From contig CAJXLK010000038.1 of the NCBI GenBank assembly GCA_913055635.1, positions 1 to 39,769 of the forward strand: DNA of 39,769 bases, given 5' to 3'. Within the stretch, counting starts at the first letter, position 1, and every line of letters starts with the position of its first letter. This document shows positions 7,875 through 16,805 of the stretch, one piece after another. The translations under genes and the position numbers were made by a program. The DNA comes from an uncultured Bacteroidota bacterium. Its GTDB lineage: Bacteria > Bacteroidota > Bacteroidia > Bacteroidales > UBA12077. Under the pieces are notes generated by a model. The model had not been told where the DNA came from and searched no databases. It saw only the letters and a list, made by a program, of their open reading frames with translations.

Positions 7875-10118
7875 ATGATGACAATAGAACAAATTAGAGA
7901 TAAGCACCATAGAGCCATTGATTTAATCATTGCCCGTAAAGTTGGTTTTGCCCTGGACCTGTTTTATGAGATGGCACAGCAGGCGCGCTCCGATTATTAC
8001 CGCATTCAACTGGATAAACAACGGGAAACTTACCAGAATATACTGAATCATGCCTTTCAAAATCAGGTTGATCCACAGCGGGACGATATCTATCAGCGTC
8101 TGCAAAAGAGCATAGTAGAGGTAGGCGATCAGCTAAAGGAACATTTGTTGACCATCAGCGGGCAGTCGTCGATTTATAAGACCAAATGGAAACTGGAACA
8201 GGAAATTCAGGCCGGCGAGCTTCAATACCAGGATTTACTTGAAAAGCTGACCCGCGATCAGCAGCTGGATGAGTTGCTGCAAGATTCCGAGATTCAGCCT
8301 GAATCGGATGAACAGCAGGAATTGGGCCGGGATGAAATCTACAGTTACTTGTTTCGGATTATCTGGCTAACCGATAAATATGGCGAGGAGGAAATACAGC
8401 TCCTCCAACAGGTAAAGGAATCGGAGAAGTTGCCATGGTATGATAAGTCTCTTATGATTAGCGCTTTAACATTAAGTGCGCTGCGCAGTTTTGATGAGCG
8501 GAAAATTGAATTGTTGTTCGATTTTTATGATAAACACGAGGAGCAAGTATGGGAACGCGCCCTGGTGGGCATTTTATACACTCTTTATAAATACGATCAC
8601 CGCCTGGAATTTTACGAGTCCCTGATGGAACGCCTGGATGGCTATAAAGGAAATGATCAGCTGGAGCGCAATATCGAGGCCATCATCATTCAAACCATCA
8701 AATCTAAGGAAACCGAAGAATTAACCCGCAAATGGGAGGAGGAAATCCTGCCCGAGATTATGAAAATGCGGCCCAACATTGAAAAAAAGCTGGACCTTGA
8801 AAATATTGTTTCCGATAAGTTTTTGGAGGACAAAAACCCTGACTGGGAAAAGGTTTTTGAGGATTCTCCCGACTTGCTGGATAAAATTCAACAATTTTCA
8901 AAGATGCAAATGGAAGGGTCCGATGTCTTTATGAGTGCTTTTGGGCGATTGAAGCATTTTCCGTTTTTTAAGCGCATCAGCAATTGGTTCATCCCGTTTT
9001 TCAAGGAAAATCCCGATATTCAAAGCGCCACTCAGGACCAGGAGCAGGTGAATATGTCGCCCCTGGTCGAGAAGCTCGAATCGTCCAATTTTATGTGCAA
9101 TTCCGATAAATACTCCTTTTGCCTAAACCTTCAATACATTCCCCAGGAGCAAAAAAATACCATGATGCAGCTTTTCAACGAGGAGATGAAGCAAATGGAT
9201 GAGATTGGTCAGGATGAAGAGATGCTCAATGATTTTGCCAAGACAAAAAGCATTTACACCCAGTATATTCAGGATATCTACCGTTTTTTCAAGTTGCATC
9301 CCCTCAAGCACGAAGTGGATGATATCTTTCAATACAAGCTGGATGTTTACAATACCAAATTTTACAATCGGATTGTTGAAGATCGGAAAGTACGCCGCAA
9401 TATTGCTGAATTTTATTTTGAGCGCAATCATTTTGATCAGGCAGTGGAGTTGTTTAAGAATCTGAGTCAGGAAGAGTTGAATACTGCTGAGGTTACCGAG
9501 AAAATTGCCTATAGTTATCAAAGGCTGGGAGATTATGAGCATGCCCTTCAGTATTACCTTAAAGCCGAGCTGTTTGATACCAATAAGTCTTGGGTTACCA
9601 AGAAAATCGCCTTGTCCTACCGCTATCTGAATCAACCCGAAAATGCCCTGGTCTACTATAAGGAGGCAGAAAAACTGGAGCCTGAAAACCTCTATATCCA
9701 GGCTTACATTGGCCACAGCCTGTTTCAGCTTCAACGCTATGAGGAGGCCTTGAAATATTATTTTAAGGTGGAATACCTGGCCCCGGAAAATGCCAAGATC
9801 AGAAGGCCCATCGCCTGGTGTTCGTTTATCCTGGGTAAATATGAAACGGCTGAAAATTATCTGCATAAGTTACTGGAAAAGGAGAGCCGATATTTTGATT
9901 ACATAACCCTGGGCCATGTATACTGGTGTATGAATGACCTGGAGCGCGCCCAGCAGGCCTACAGGAATGCGGCTACCCACCAGGATGTCGGATTTGAGCA
10001 GTTTGCAAGCGCCTTTTTGGATGATCGCAAATACCTTGAGCAAAATGGCATACCCGCGATAGAAGTGAACCTGATGCTCGACAAGGTCAAGTTCCTTGCT
10101 GAGGTGGAATCTGATTGA
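7875..10118 (+). CDS. Large tetratricopeptide-repeat protein
   Basis: A 747-residue cytosolic protein without signal peptide or membrane helix. The first 500 residues are charged and helical (for example KWKLEQEIQAGELQYQDLLE), with no family I can name. The last 220 residues contain at least four TPR units, seen in AEFYFERNHFDQAVELFKNL, YSYQRLGDYEHALQYYLKAE, SYRYLNQPENALVYYKEAEK, HSLFQLQRYEEALKYYFKVE and YWCMNDLERAQQAYRNAATH, ending near residue 720. TPR arrays are protein-interaction scaffolds, so this may be an adaptor. The start is one of two adjacent ATGs (7875, 7878). It is followed by an orphan response regulator on the same strand 346 bp later, but there is no evidence of an operon. 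Confidence 0.9.
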   Translation: MMTIEQIRDKHHRAIDLIIARKVGFALDLFYEMAQQARSDYYRIQLDKQRETYQNILNHAFQNQVDPQRDDIYQRLQKSIVEVGDQLKEHLLTISGQSSIYKTKWKLEQEIQAGELQYQDLLEKLTRDQQLDELLQDSEIQPESDEQQELGRDEIYSYLFRIIWLTDKYGEEEIQLLQQVKESEKLPWYDKSLMISALTLSALRSFDERKIELLFDFYDKHEEQVWERALVGILYTLYKYDHRLEFYESLMERLDGYKGNDQLERNIEAIIIQTIKSKETEELTRKWEEEILPEIMKMRPNIEKKLDLENIVSDKFLEDKNPDWEKVFEDSPDLLDKIQQFSKMQMEGSDVFMSAFGRLKHFPFFKRISNWFIPFFKENPDIQSATQDQEQVNMSPLVEKLESSNFMCNSDKYSFCLNLQYIPQEQKNTMMQLFNEEMKQMDEIGQDEEMLNDFAKTKSIYTQYIQDIYRFFKLHPLKHEVDDIFQYKLDVYNTKFYNRIVEDRKVRRNIAEFYFERNHFDQAVELFKNLSQEELNTAEVTEKIAYSYQRLGDYEHALQYYLKAELFDTNKSWVTKKIALSYRYLNQPENALVYYKEAEKLEPENLYIQAYIGHSLFQLQRYEEALKYYFKVEYLAPENAKIRRPIAWCSFILGKYETAENYLHKLLEKESRYFDYITLGHVYWCMNDLERAQQAYRNAATHQDVGFEQFASAFLDDRKYLEQNGIPAIEVNLMLDKVKFLAEVESD

Positions 10119-10464
10119 AAGCTGAATGCCATGGAGGGCCCCGTTCAGAAACCTTCACCCGATTATACCCGTTGACTTGAGTGAACCCTTCACTTAGAAA
10201 ATGACCAGGCCTTGTCATCGCTTAAATTCATTGATTCAACTGGTGTAGAGCGGGGCAGGTGGATTGTTTTTTTTCTTTTTTTGTTATGTCGTTGTTTGTC
10301 AGTTGCTTTGATTTTTTTGGTTTGATTTTTGTTTCATGCACATTCGGTTTTTTATTTTTTTGTTTAAATTCATCATTTGAAAATGGTGAGCCGGTTAATG
10401 AAACCCTGACGGGTTGCTTTGCCGGTATATCAGAAGTGGGAATGAATTACTTGTTTTTTTCTCC
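10119..10464. other. Intergenic region, strongly T-rich on the plus strand
   Basis: From about 10262 to 10375 the plus strand is a run of T-rich sequence with many TTTG motifs, which produces an artificial hydrophobic frame. I see no gene, RNA or clear repeat. The T-rich tract may include the promoter of the downstream response regulator; TATTTTTTTG near 10352 is a near match to TAnnTTTG. Confidence 0.5.
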
Positions 10465-10869
10465 ATGGACCATCAAAACACCAATAAAGCAAATGACAGC
10501 GCAACCGTTCTGATCGTTGAGGACGAGTTGTTCAATTATATTTATTTTAGTGAAGTCCTCAAGCTTCATCGCATCGAAAGCCTAAAAGCCGAAAATGGCG
10601 AGGAAGCGGTAGAGGTGGTCCGTAAGAATCCCAATATCGATCTGATCCTGATGGATATCAAGATGCCTTTTATGGATGGTTATGAGGCCTTTACCGAAAT
10701 CCGAAAGATCCTGCCCCATGTACCCATTATTGCCCAGACGGCCTATGCCCTGAGCCATGAGCGCAAAGAGATCCTTGAGTATGGATTCAGCGATTATATT
10801 GCCAAACCCGTCGAGGAAGAAAAACTCATGGAGGTCATCAATCAAAACCTCAATGCGGATAGCAAATAA
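10465..10869 (+). CDS. Single-domain response regulator (CheY-like receiver)
   Basis: A 134-residue stand-alone receiver domain. It carries the acidic pocket (VEDE, residues 18-21), the phospho-acceptor Asp64 in LILMDIKMPFMDG, the switch Thr92 in AQTA and the conserved Lys114 in IAKP. There is no output domain. The spacing after the acidic pocket (DELFNYIYFSEVL) resembles receivers found at the C-terminus of Bacteroidota hybrid histidine kinases, so it may act as a phosphate sink or as a partner of such a kinase elsewhere. The ATG at 10465 is preferred over an upstream frame start at 10414, which would add 17 residues of T-rich, unconserved sequence. No kinase gene is adjacent. Confidence 0.92.
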   Translation: MDHQNTNKANDSATVLIVEDELFNYIYFSEVLKLHRIESLKAENGEEAVEVVRKNPNIDLILMDIKMPFMDGYEAFTEIRKILPHVPIIAQTAYALSHERKEILEYGFSDYIAKPVEEEKLMEVINQNLNADSK

Positions 10870-10934
10870 CCTACAATAGGGAATTTAACCTCAATTCCGT
10901 GACCTTACCCGGTATGAATCTTTCCTTTTTTAGA

Positions 10935-10962
10935 GGGGTTGATCCCTGACAGGTTCAACCCC
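10935..10962 (+). terminator. Possible hairpin terminator after the response regulator
   Basis: GGGGTTGA (10935-10942) pairs perfectly with TCAACCCC (10955-10962) across a 12-nt loop, 66 nt past the response-regulator stop. The U-tract is poor, so this is tentative. Confidence 0.4.
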
Positions 10963-11037
10963 CGCGATTTATTATTTATAGGGTTTTATTTGAACTTGAA
11001 ACCCTTCTGAATGGTTTTCCTAATAAAGCGATGTATC

Positions 11038-12057
11038 ATGATCCGATTGTTTTTTCGGGGGGGCGTTTGGTTTTTATTGTTGTTCACAGGAATCGCCTGT
11101 CAGCAGGAGGAGATTAGCAAAAGCGAAGGTTTTGGGCAGGGCTGGTTGATTGATTCGAGTGAAGTAATGGGCGAGGTGAACCAGCATTTTCCTTTCATTG
11201 ACGAGCCTGATTACCGGCCTCTGCCGACCATTGACGCCGACAGTTCCGACCTTGTTCTTGCCTTAAAAGCCGGAGGTCAGGTTTATGTTTATCCCCATTT
11301 CACCATGAATGTTGAGGTAGTCAACGATGTGATTAACCGTCGCCCGCTAGCAGTCACTTATTGTCCATTAACCGGCAGCGGATTGCTGTGGAATCGGGTT
11401 TATGATGGGGATACCTTGTCTTTTCGGGCATCCGGTATGCTGTATCGGGAAAATCTGATGCCTGTTGATACGGCTCATGGGAGCATATGGTCTCAGATGC
11501 TGATGCAGTGTGTGCACGGTAGATTTTATGGAAGAAAAGTCAAAACCCATGGTCTGATTGAGACAACCTGGGCAACTCTTGAGCAATATTATCCGGAAGC
11601 CCGCGTTTTTGCCTCGGCTGCTTCCCGGCAACTGCGGGCAGATCTTCCGATTTATGTTTATGACATAAGAAACCGCTCCAGAATGAGCCAGGACGATGTT
11701 GCAGACGGAGAGAAGATGCTGGGAGTGATTACACTCAAGCAGGTTCATCTTTTTCGTTACCGCCATTTCAACCCGGGTACCCGTATTATTCGATATGCAG
11801 GGTATTTGTTGGTTGGTAATGCTCAGCAACGCTGGATCAATGTCTTTAAAGATTCCGGTGAATTTTCTTTTGAGCCCGTGAACGATACCCTGCCGGGTGT
11901 TATGGTGGATGATCAGGGCAGTCGTTGGGATATGTTCGGCTATGCCCTGAATGGTGAACATGAGGGCATGAAACTTGAATCTCCCGACTTTTATGTGGCC
12001 CGATACTGGGCCTGGCGATTGTTTTTTGAAAATATACGGATGTACGAGGAGGATTAA
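11038..12057 (+). CDS. DUF3179 domain lipoprotein
   Basis: A 339-residue exported protein. The N-terminus MIRLFFRGGVWFLLLFTGIAC followed by QQEE is a lipoprotein signal with Cys21 as the lipidated residue, so the mature protein should be membrane-tethered. The body matches DUF3179, whose hallmarks are VTYCPLTGSGLLWNR, SFRASGMLYRENLM and the following GSIWSQM; the family often has conserved Cys and Trp residues, but its function is unknown. The ATG at 11038 is chosen because an upstream start at 11011 would put MVFLIKRCI in front of a complete signal peptide. The gene is convergent with mltG, with only 6 bp between the stops. No partner gene is evident. Confidence 0.9.
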   Translation: MIRLFFRGGVWFLLLFTGIACQQEEISKSEGFGQGWLIDSSEVMGEVNQHFPFIDEPDYRPLPTIDADSSDLVLALKAGGQVYVYPHFTMNVEVVNDVINRRPLAVTYCPLTGSGLLWNRVYDGDTLSFRASGMLYRENLMPVDTAHGSIWSQMLMQCVHGRFYGRKVKTHGLIETTWATLEQYYPEARVFASAASRQLRADLPIYVYDIRNRSRMSQDDVADGEKMLGVITLKQVHLFRYRHFNPGTRIIRYAGYLLVGNAQQRWINVFKDSGEFSFEPVNDTLPGVMVDDQGSRWDMFGYALNGEHEGMKLESPDFYVARYWAWRLFFENIRMYEED

Positions 12058-12063
12058 GTCAGC

Positions 12064-13131
12064 TCACTCCATGATGTTTTTTTTATTCAGTGCCCGTTGA
12101 TATTTTTGGGCATTGCGGATGTGCTCATAATGGTTTTCAGAAAAGTTGTGATATCCCGAAAAATCCGGTTTGGCTGCAAAATACAGGTAGTCATGTTGGC
12201 TGTAGTTCAGCACGGCATCGATGGCAGCTATAGAGGGGATGGAAATGGGGCCGGGAGGTAAACCGGGGTGTTTATAGGTGTTGTAGGGTGAATCCACCTG
12301 GAGGTGTTTGCTCAACACCCGGTTGATGGAAAAATCGCCGATGGCATACTTGATGGTCGGATCGGCCTGAAGGGGCATGCCAATGCGCAGGCGGTTGATA
12401 TATACACCTGCTATCTTAGGCATTTCATCATTATGAAGGGTTTCCTCATCGACAATGGAAGCCAGTGTAATGACCTCTTCAGGGGTCATCTCCATTTTCC
12501 CGGCCCGGGTTTTACGCTCTTCGGCCCAAAAATTCTGATATTCCTTGTGCATCCTTTGAATGAATTCCCTGGCCGAAGTATCCCACCAGAATTCATACGT
12601 GTTGGGCAAAAACATGGCCGGTGCAGTGGCCGGGGTCATATCATACTGATCGAGGAATGTCTCATTATTCAAAAGCTGCACGATGGCCCCCGAATCGGCC
12701 TCAATTTGTCGGGCTACTACCCCGGCTAACTCCTGTGTCGTCCTTATGTTGTTGAATATCAGCCTGACAGGTTCCTGCTTCCCTGAGCGTAGCCTCTCGA
12801 CCAGGGCATTGTTGCTCATCCCGTCCTTTATCTTGTATTTGCCGGGATACACATGCCGGGGATAATTTTTCTTTTTGGCCAGCCAGATGAATGAAGCCGT
12901 ATCATCCAGTATATTTTTTTCCCGGATCAGGTTGAACACATCCTGAGCCTCCGAACCGGTCGGGATATACAGATACAGGTGCTCCTTTTGTCCTACATCC
13001 ACGTTGGGGCCATATATATCCTGGTAGGTCTGAAACATCTTGATTCCCCCGCCAATAATGATTAGGGCCAGGATGATCCACCAGGGCTTGCGAATCCATA
13101 ATTTTGGGTTCCTCCATTTGCTCAGCTTCAT
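12064..13131 (-). CDS. mltG: Endolytic murein transglycosylase MltG (YceG)
   Basis: MltG is an inner-membrane lytic transglycosylase that cuts nascent glycan strands and sets their length. The 355-residue product has an N-terminal membrane helix (about residues 18-32, PWWIILALIIIGGG), a LysM-like segment (YLYIPTGSEAQDVFNLIREK) and the YceG catalytic domain with FLPNTYEFWWDTS, ASIVDEETLHNDE (E. coli ASIVEKET, where the second Glu is kept), VYINRLRIGMPLQADPTIKYA and SPYNTYKHPGLPPGPIS. I chose the ATG at 13131 over one 17 codons upstream because AAAGGAGGT lies just in front of it, a rare perfect Shine-Dalgarno in this window. Convergent with the DUF3179 gene. Confidence 0.96.
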   Translation of the reverse strand: MKLSKWRNPKLWIRKPWWIILALIIIGGGIKMFQTYQDIYGPNVDVGQKEHLYLYIPTGSEAQDVFNLIREKNILDDTASFIWLAKKKNYPRHVYPGKYKIKDGMSNNALVERLRSGKQEPVRLIFNNIRTTQELAGVVARQIEADSGAIVQLLNNETFLDQYDMTPATAPAMFLPNTYEFWWDTSAREFIQRMHKEYQNFWAEERKTRAGKMEMTPEEVITLASIVDEETLHNDEMPKIAGVYINRLRIGMPLQADPTIKYAIGDFSINRVLSKHLQVDSPYNTYKHPGLPPGPISIPSIAAIDAVLNYSQHDYLYFAAKPDFSGYHNFSENHYEHIRNAQKYQRALNKKNIME

Positions 13132-13134
13132 ACA

Positions 13135-13143
13135 ACCTCCTTT
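13135..13143 (-). promoter_or_regulatory. Strong Shine-Dalgarno setting the mltG start
   Basis: On the minus strand AAAGGAGGT, the canonical anti-SD complement, lies 3 nt before the ATG at 13131. Nearly all other starts here lack such a site, so it decides the start codon. Confidence 0.7.
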
Positions 13144-13629
13144 GGTTTTATAGGGACAAGGCTTTGAATAAAGTGCTGTCAATTATTGTTTTATTAATTA
13201 TTCCCAGGTGTTTTGAACCATTCCACCGGGGACCCCAACCTTTATCCCTGCAAAAATAAACCTTTTTTAGGAATTGCTGTGGCTGGCCTTTATTTTGTTT
13301 GAATGTATTGTGATAATTGAAAAAATCTCATTAATTTAGTAGGCGGCCGGGTTCGATCGAAGTAATTTTTTCTTTTCCTGATAGTTATGACCTTTTTGAA
13401 GGCCTTCGGTTAGGGCGATGATGAAATTTGACGGGAGGCCCTCAATCAATTTGAAAAATTGCTTTGACCGATGAAACCCAATGCAGCAACCTGTACAACC
13501 CGGCAATGCAAGGATTTACGCAACCCAGCGATGTATTAAACATGCGGGTTCCATGGCGAAGTAATCAATTACAGTAACAAGATTTTCAATATTATACCGA
13601 TTTACAAATTTTAATAAGTCCCTCTCCAA
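13144..13629. other. Intergenic region between mltG and a response regulator
   Basis: No gene is supported. It is AT-rich around 13183-13340 and contains copy B of the dispersed palindrome family at 13471-13565. The small inverted repeat CAATTT-GAA-AAATTG at 13447-13461 is probably fortuitous. The divergent promoters of mltG and the response regulator must lie here, but no exact TAnnTTTG was found. Confidence 0.5.
13471..13565 (+). repeat. Dispersed palindromic repeat, copy B
   Basis: Left arm in ATGAAACCCAATGCA (from 13471) pairs with CATGCGGGTT (13541-13550) apart from a bulge. The right arm is preceded by GTATTAAA and followed by CCATGGCGAAGTAA, closely matching copy F. Confidence 0.75.
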
Positions 13630-14004
13630 ATGAAACAAGACACCAACGTATTGATTGTTGATGACTCCGGAACGAATTTATTTCTCTTGCAAAGGCTTCT
13701 CGAGGATGAGGGCTATGGTGTAATTGCCCTGGACAACCCGGAGGAAGCTTTGGATTACCTGGATCAGCATGGCCCGATTGACCTGATTTTACTAGATATC
13801 ATGATGCCTGGGATCGATGGATTTAAATTCCTGGACAGGATCGCCGAGCAACCTTCACTAAAATCGATTCCTGTGATTATGGTAACCGCCAAGGATGACC
13901 GGGATAGTCAGCAGAAGGCCCTGGATAAGGGAGCAGTTGATTATATGTCGAAGCCTTTGGATTTGAACCAACTCAAGGATATGGTACGCCGCCACCTTCC
14001 ATGA
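13630..14004 (+). CDS. Single-domain response regulator (CheY-like receiver)
   Basis: A second orphan receiver, 124 residues with nothing but the receiver fold. It has acidic residues Asp11-Asp12 (LIVDDS), phospho-acceptor Asp56 in LILLDIMMPGIDG, Thr86 in MVTAKDD and Lys108 in MSKPLDL, all intact. It resembles receivers of the PleD/Rcp type more than the Bacteroidota hybrid-kinase type seen at 10465, so the two are probably not recent duplicates. Without an output domain it must act by protein contact, and its kinase is not nearby. The start at 13630 is the only reasonable one. Confidence 0.93.
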   Translation: MKQDTNVLIVDDSGTNLFLLQRLLEDEGYGVIALDNPEEALDYLDQHGPIDLILLDIMMPGIDGFKFLDRIAEQPSLKSIPVIMVTAKDDRDSQQKALDKGAVDYMSKPLDLNQLKDMVRRHLP

Positions 14005-14164
14005 GTTAAACCCTACCAGGCGGCCAGGCAACAAAGACATCAAGATATTTTGCATTAACAGCATTTGTTTAGCATCAGGTTTATTTGGAGATTGAGCCCA
14101 TAACATTGCCTTGAAGTTCATTCAAAGGTTGCTTTATACCATTTCCAATCCAATGCCACCCAAG

Positions 14165-14220
14165 TGAAAACCCGCATGCAGGTCTCTTTGAGATGAAGAG
14201 GCGGATAAAGCATGCGGGTA
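14165..14220 (+). repeat. Dispersed palindromic repeat, copy C
   Basis: Perfect 10-bp arms, ACCCGCATGC (14170-14179) and GCATGCGGGT (14210-14219), around a 30-nt loop. The right arm is preceded by GGATAAA as in the other copies, but the TTCCATG flank is lost. Confidence 0.8.
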
Positions 14221-14267
14221 TAGTTGATTTTTAAGGCCCTGCTGAGGGGGGCTTAGGGTCGGTTTTT

Positions 14268-15464
14268 TTACCGGAGTTGATCCAGATAGGTTTTCATCCG
14301 CCTGAGGGCTTCCTGAAGTTCTTCATCTGAGGCGGCATAAGAGATTCTGATGTTCTCAGGCGAGCCAAAGGCACTACCCGGTACCAGGGCCACATTGGCC
14401 TGCTCGAGCAAATAAAAGCACAGGTCGCTGTCATTGTTGATGGTGGTGTTTCCATCCGAGGTGCCTAAAAAATCGGATATTTCCGGAAATAGATAGAAGG
14501 CTCCTTTGGGGGTATATTTCTTCAATCCTTTAATTTGGTCAACGCCCTCCATCACCAGGTCTCTCCTGCGCTGAAAAGCTTCTTTCATTTGATGGGTGAA
14601 GCTTTTGTCGCTGTTCAAGGCAGTAAGGGCTGCCCGCTGGGCAATGGAACAGGCTCCTGATGTAACCTGACCCTGTAATTTAGCCGAAGCCTTGGCGATT
14701 TCAAGGGGAGCGGCCATGTAACCAATCCGCCAGCCGGTCATTGCAAACCCCTTGGAAACCCCATTGATCAATATAACCTGGTCATGGATATCTGGGAACT
14801 GGGCGATGCTTTCATGCTGACCTGCAAAATTGATGTACTCATAGATTTCATCGGAGAGCACATAAATGGTTTGTTTGCTTTGGGCAATGACATCGGCCAG
14901 GGCCCGCAATTCTTCGCGGGTATATATCGAACCGGTGGGGTTGGACGGTGAGCACAGGATTATGGCCTTGGTCTTCTCGCTGATGGCCTGCTCCAACTGT
15001 TCGGGCTGTAACTTGAATTCCTGTTCGATGCTGGTGGGAACAATCACATTGTGCCCTTCCGCCAGCTTGACCTGCTCCACATAACTGACCCAGTAAGGAG
15101 CCGGTACAATCACTTCATCGCCAGGGTCAATGATCGAGAGCAATGCGTTGGACAGGGAATGTTTCGCCCCGGCTGATACCACCACTTGCTGCCAGCTGTA
15201 ATCCAATCCGTTTTCCTGCTTTAACTTATCGGCGATCGCTTGCCTTAAGTCCTTGTAGCCGGCCACCGGGGTATACATGGTGTAATTGTTGTGGATGGCA
15301 TCAATGGCTGCTTGTTTGATGTGATCGGGGGTGTGGAAATCCGGCTGCCCCACGCTCAAATTGATGATGTCCTTGCCTTGTGCCTTCAGTTCGGCACTCT
15401 TTTGCGACATGGCTATGGTTTGCGACTCTGAAAGATTTTGGATGCGCTTTGAGATTGATTCCAT
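14268..15464 (-). CDS. Aspartate-type aminotransferase (PLP class I/II)
   Basis: A 398-residue pyridoxal-phosphate aminotransferase of fold type I, subgroup I-gamma, matching bacterial aspartate/prephenate-type enzymes that transfer an amino group from Asp to 2-oxoglutarate. Seen are SVGQPDFHTPDHIK (substrate arm), the cofactor contacts SAGAKHSLSNALL, CSPSNPTGSIY (conserved Asn), LSDEIYEYI (Asp-Tyr of the PLP pocket), INGVSKGFAMTGWRIGY with the Schiff-base Lys, and IRISYA with the carboxylate-binding Arg. The start at 15464 is preferred over 15491 because a TATTTTTG promoter element lies at 15489-15496, which would overlap the longer frame. Substrate specificity cannot be fixed from sequence alone. 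Confidence 0.95.
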   Translation of the reverse strand: MESISKRIQNLSESQTIAMSQKSAELKAQGKDIINLSVGQPDFHTPDHIKQAAIDAIHNNYTMYTPVAGYKDLRQAIADKLKQENGLDYSWQQVVVSAGAKHSLSNALLSIIDPGDEVIVPAPYWVSYVEQVKLAEGHNVIVPTSIEQEFKLQPEQLEQAISEKTKAIILCSPSNPTGSIYTREELRALADVIAQSKQTIYVLSDEIYEYINFAGQHESIAQFPDIHDQVILINGVSKGFAMTGWRIGYMAAPLEIAKASAKLQGQVTSGACSIAQRAALTALNSDKSFTHQMKEAFQRRRDLVMEGVDQIKGLKKYTPKGAFYLFPEISDFLGTSDGNTTINNDSDLCFYLLEQANVALVPGSAFGSPENIRISYAASDEELQEALRRMKTYLDQLR

Positions 15465-15488
15465 TGGCCTGTGGTTTTTTCTTGTTTT

Positions 15489-15496
15489 CAAAAATA
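15489..15496 (-). promoter_or_regulatory. Promoter -7 element of the aminotransferase gene
   Basis: Minus-strand TATTTTTG is an exact TAnnTTTG match 24 nt before the ATG at 15464. It overlaps the alternative longer start and so argues against it. Confidence 0.6.
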
Positions 15497-15651
15497 GGAT
15501 AAATTAACGACCTTTACGTTTAAATTCCCCATAAAATTATATTCTCCAAAACATAAACCGAAGGAATTTTTAGGGATTCTATGGCTATGGGGTGGAAAAA
15601 TTGCAATTTTGTTTTGGTTTCGATTATTTTTACAACAAAATAGCCCGACTT

Positions 15652-16173
15652 ATGGACCTTTTTCTGGAAATGCTCACCTATTTGCTTCCCGCATTGGTCG
15701 TCTTTTTTACAGCATACCTGACCATCCGCAGCCTATTAAAAAATGACCAGAGAAAGCGCGACCAGGAACTGGTGATCAAGAATAAAGAGCTGATCACGCC
15801 GGTGCGCCTGCAGGCATATGAGCGGCTGGTGTTGTTTTTGGAACGCATATCACCGGATAATCTGGTGATGCGTTTCAGCAAGGATCAACTCACCGTTAGC
15901 CAGCTACAGAATCAGATGCTGAAATCCATCCGCTCAGAATTTGATCACAATGTTTCCCAGCAGATTTATATTTCTTCGCGGGCCTGGGAAGTGGTGAAGA
16001 GTGCCCGGGAAAACACCGTCAAGCTGATCAACACCACCGCTCAGTCATTAAGGCCGGATGATCCGGCCCTGAAGTTGAGCAAGGCTTTGCTTGAAAAACT
16101 CATGGAGCAGGAGAAGTCGCCTTCCCGTGCAGCGGTGGAATACCTAAAGAATGAAGCGGGCACCTTTTTCTGA
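15652..16173 (+). CDS. Membrane-anchored conserved protein of unknown function
   Basis: A 173-residue protein with one N-terminal membrane helix (LEMLTYLLPALVVFFTAYLT, about residues 4-23) and a basic, helical cytosolic domain (KNDQRKRDQELVIKNKELIT, then PVRLQAYERLVLFLERI). I know similar proteins from Bacteroidota as uncharacterised; no function is established. The in-frame ATG at 15652 is preferred to one 20 codons earlier (15592) because the extension is aromatic and T-rich and precedes a complete membrane anchor. Its end lies 46 bp before the yjbQ start, so the two may be co-transcribed. Confidence 0.8.
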   Translation: MDLFLEMLTYLLPALVVFFTAYLTIRSLLKNDQRKRDQELVIKNKELITPVRLQAYERLVLFLERISPDNLVMRFSKDQLTVSQLQNQMLKSIRSEFDHNVSQQIYISSRAWEVVKSARENTVKLINTTAQSLRPDDPALKLSKALLEKLMEQEKSPSRAAVEYLKNEAGTFF

Positions 16174-16219
16174 ACATCAGCGCCTTGTTGACTGTAACAA
16201 TGACAAACACCCAGTGAAG

Positions 16220-16630
16220 ATGATCCAACAAAAAGAAATCACACTGCCCGCCTTTGGCCGGGGCTATCACATCATTACCGGCATAATTGAAGAGCATTTG
16301 AGCGAGCTGCCTGAAACGGGTATTATGAATGTTTTCATCAAGCATACCTCGGCTGCCCTAACCATTAATGAGAATGCCGATCCTTCGGTGCGGGATGACT
16401 TTGAGTCAACCCTTAATGATCTGGTTCCCGAGGACAACCGCCGCTATACCCATACCATGGAAGGTTCCGATGATATGCCCGCCCACATCAAATCCTCCTT
16501 GTTGGGCCCTTCCCTGACCATTCCCATTACCGGTGGCCAACTCAACCTGGGAACCTGGCAGGGCATCTTCCTTTGTGAATTCCGTAATCACCAACATCGC
16601 CGAAAACTGGTATTGACCATCTACGCATAA
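16220..16630 (+). CDS. YjbQ/UPF0047 family protein
   Basis: This 136-residue protein belongs to the YjbQ (UPF0047) family, whose members form trimers with a conserved His-rich pocket and have weak thiamine-phosphate synthase activity in vitro; the true role is uncertain. Hallmarks are FIKHTSAALTINENADPSVR around residues 43-62, and HIKSSLLGPSLTIPITGG followed by LGTWQGIFLCEFRNH in the C-terminal half. The start at 16220 (MIQQKEITLP) gives the usual family length; an upstream ATG at 16151 would add 23 residues overlapping the previous gene. Confidence 0.93.
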   Translation: MIQQKEITLPAFGRGYHIITGIIEEHLSELPETGIMNVFIKHTSAALTINENADPSVRDDFESTLNDLVPEDNRRYTHTMEGSDDMPAHIKSSLLGPSLTIPITGGQLNLGTWQGIFLCEFRNHQHRRKLVLTIYA

Positions 16631-16689
16631 GCTGGGTGCAATATGTTGCAGACAATCTTTTTTATTTTCAGATATTGATAAAATTATCT

Positions 16690-16697
16690 TACATTTG
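16690..16697 (+). promoter_or_regulatory. Promoter -7 element upstream of iorA
   Basis: TACATTTG is an exact TAnnTTTG match. It lies 181 nt before the iorA start, leaving a long leader that contains a 25-codon GTG-started frame at 16728-16805. Confidence 0.5.
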
Positions 16698-16727
16698 TTG
16701 AGTAGCTAAACTTAAAACACTGTAGAT

Positions 16728-16805
16728 GTGAATTTAAGGAAGGTTTTATTCCTCTATGTCACTGCCATTCTTGTGGGTTATCTAAAGCTATTCGGCGGTC
16801 TTTAA
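16728..16805 (+). CDS. Possible 25-residue hydrophobic leader peptide
   Basis: A GTG-started frame, MNLRKVLFLYVTAILVGYLK followed by LFGGL, lies in the leader of iorA, 30 nt after a promoter-like element. It has two basic residues then a hydrophobic stretch, like a small membrane peptide. An ATG two bases upstream (16726) is followed at once by a stop codon. No homolog is known to me, so this may be chance. Confidence 0.25.
   Translation: MNLRKVLFLYVTAILVGYLKLFGGL

Noticed and set aside
10259-10513. 84-residue hydrophobic frame
   Set aside because: It is created by T-rich non-coding sequence and overlaps the true response-regulator gene in another frame.
13447-13461. Palindrome CAATTT-GAA-AAATTG
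   Set aside because: Short and A/T-rich; expected by chance in this intergenic composition.
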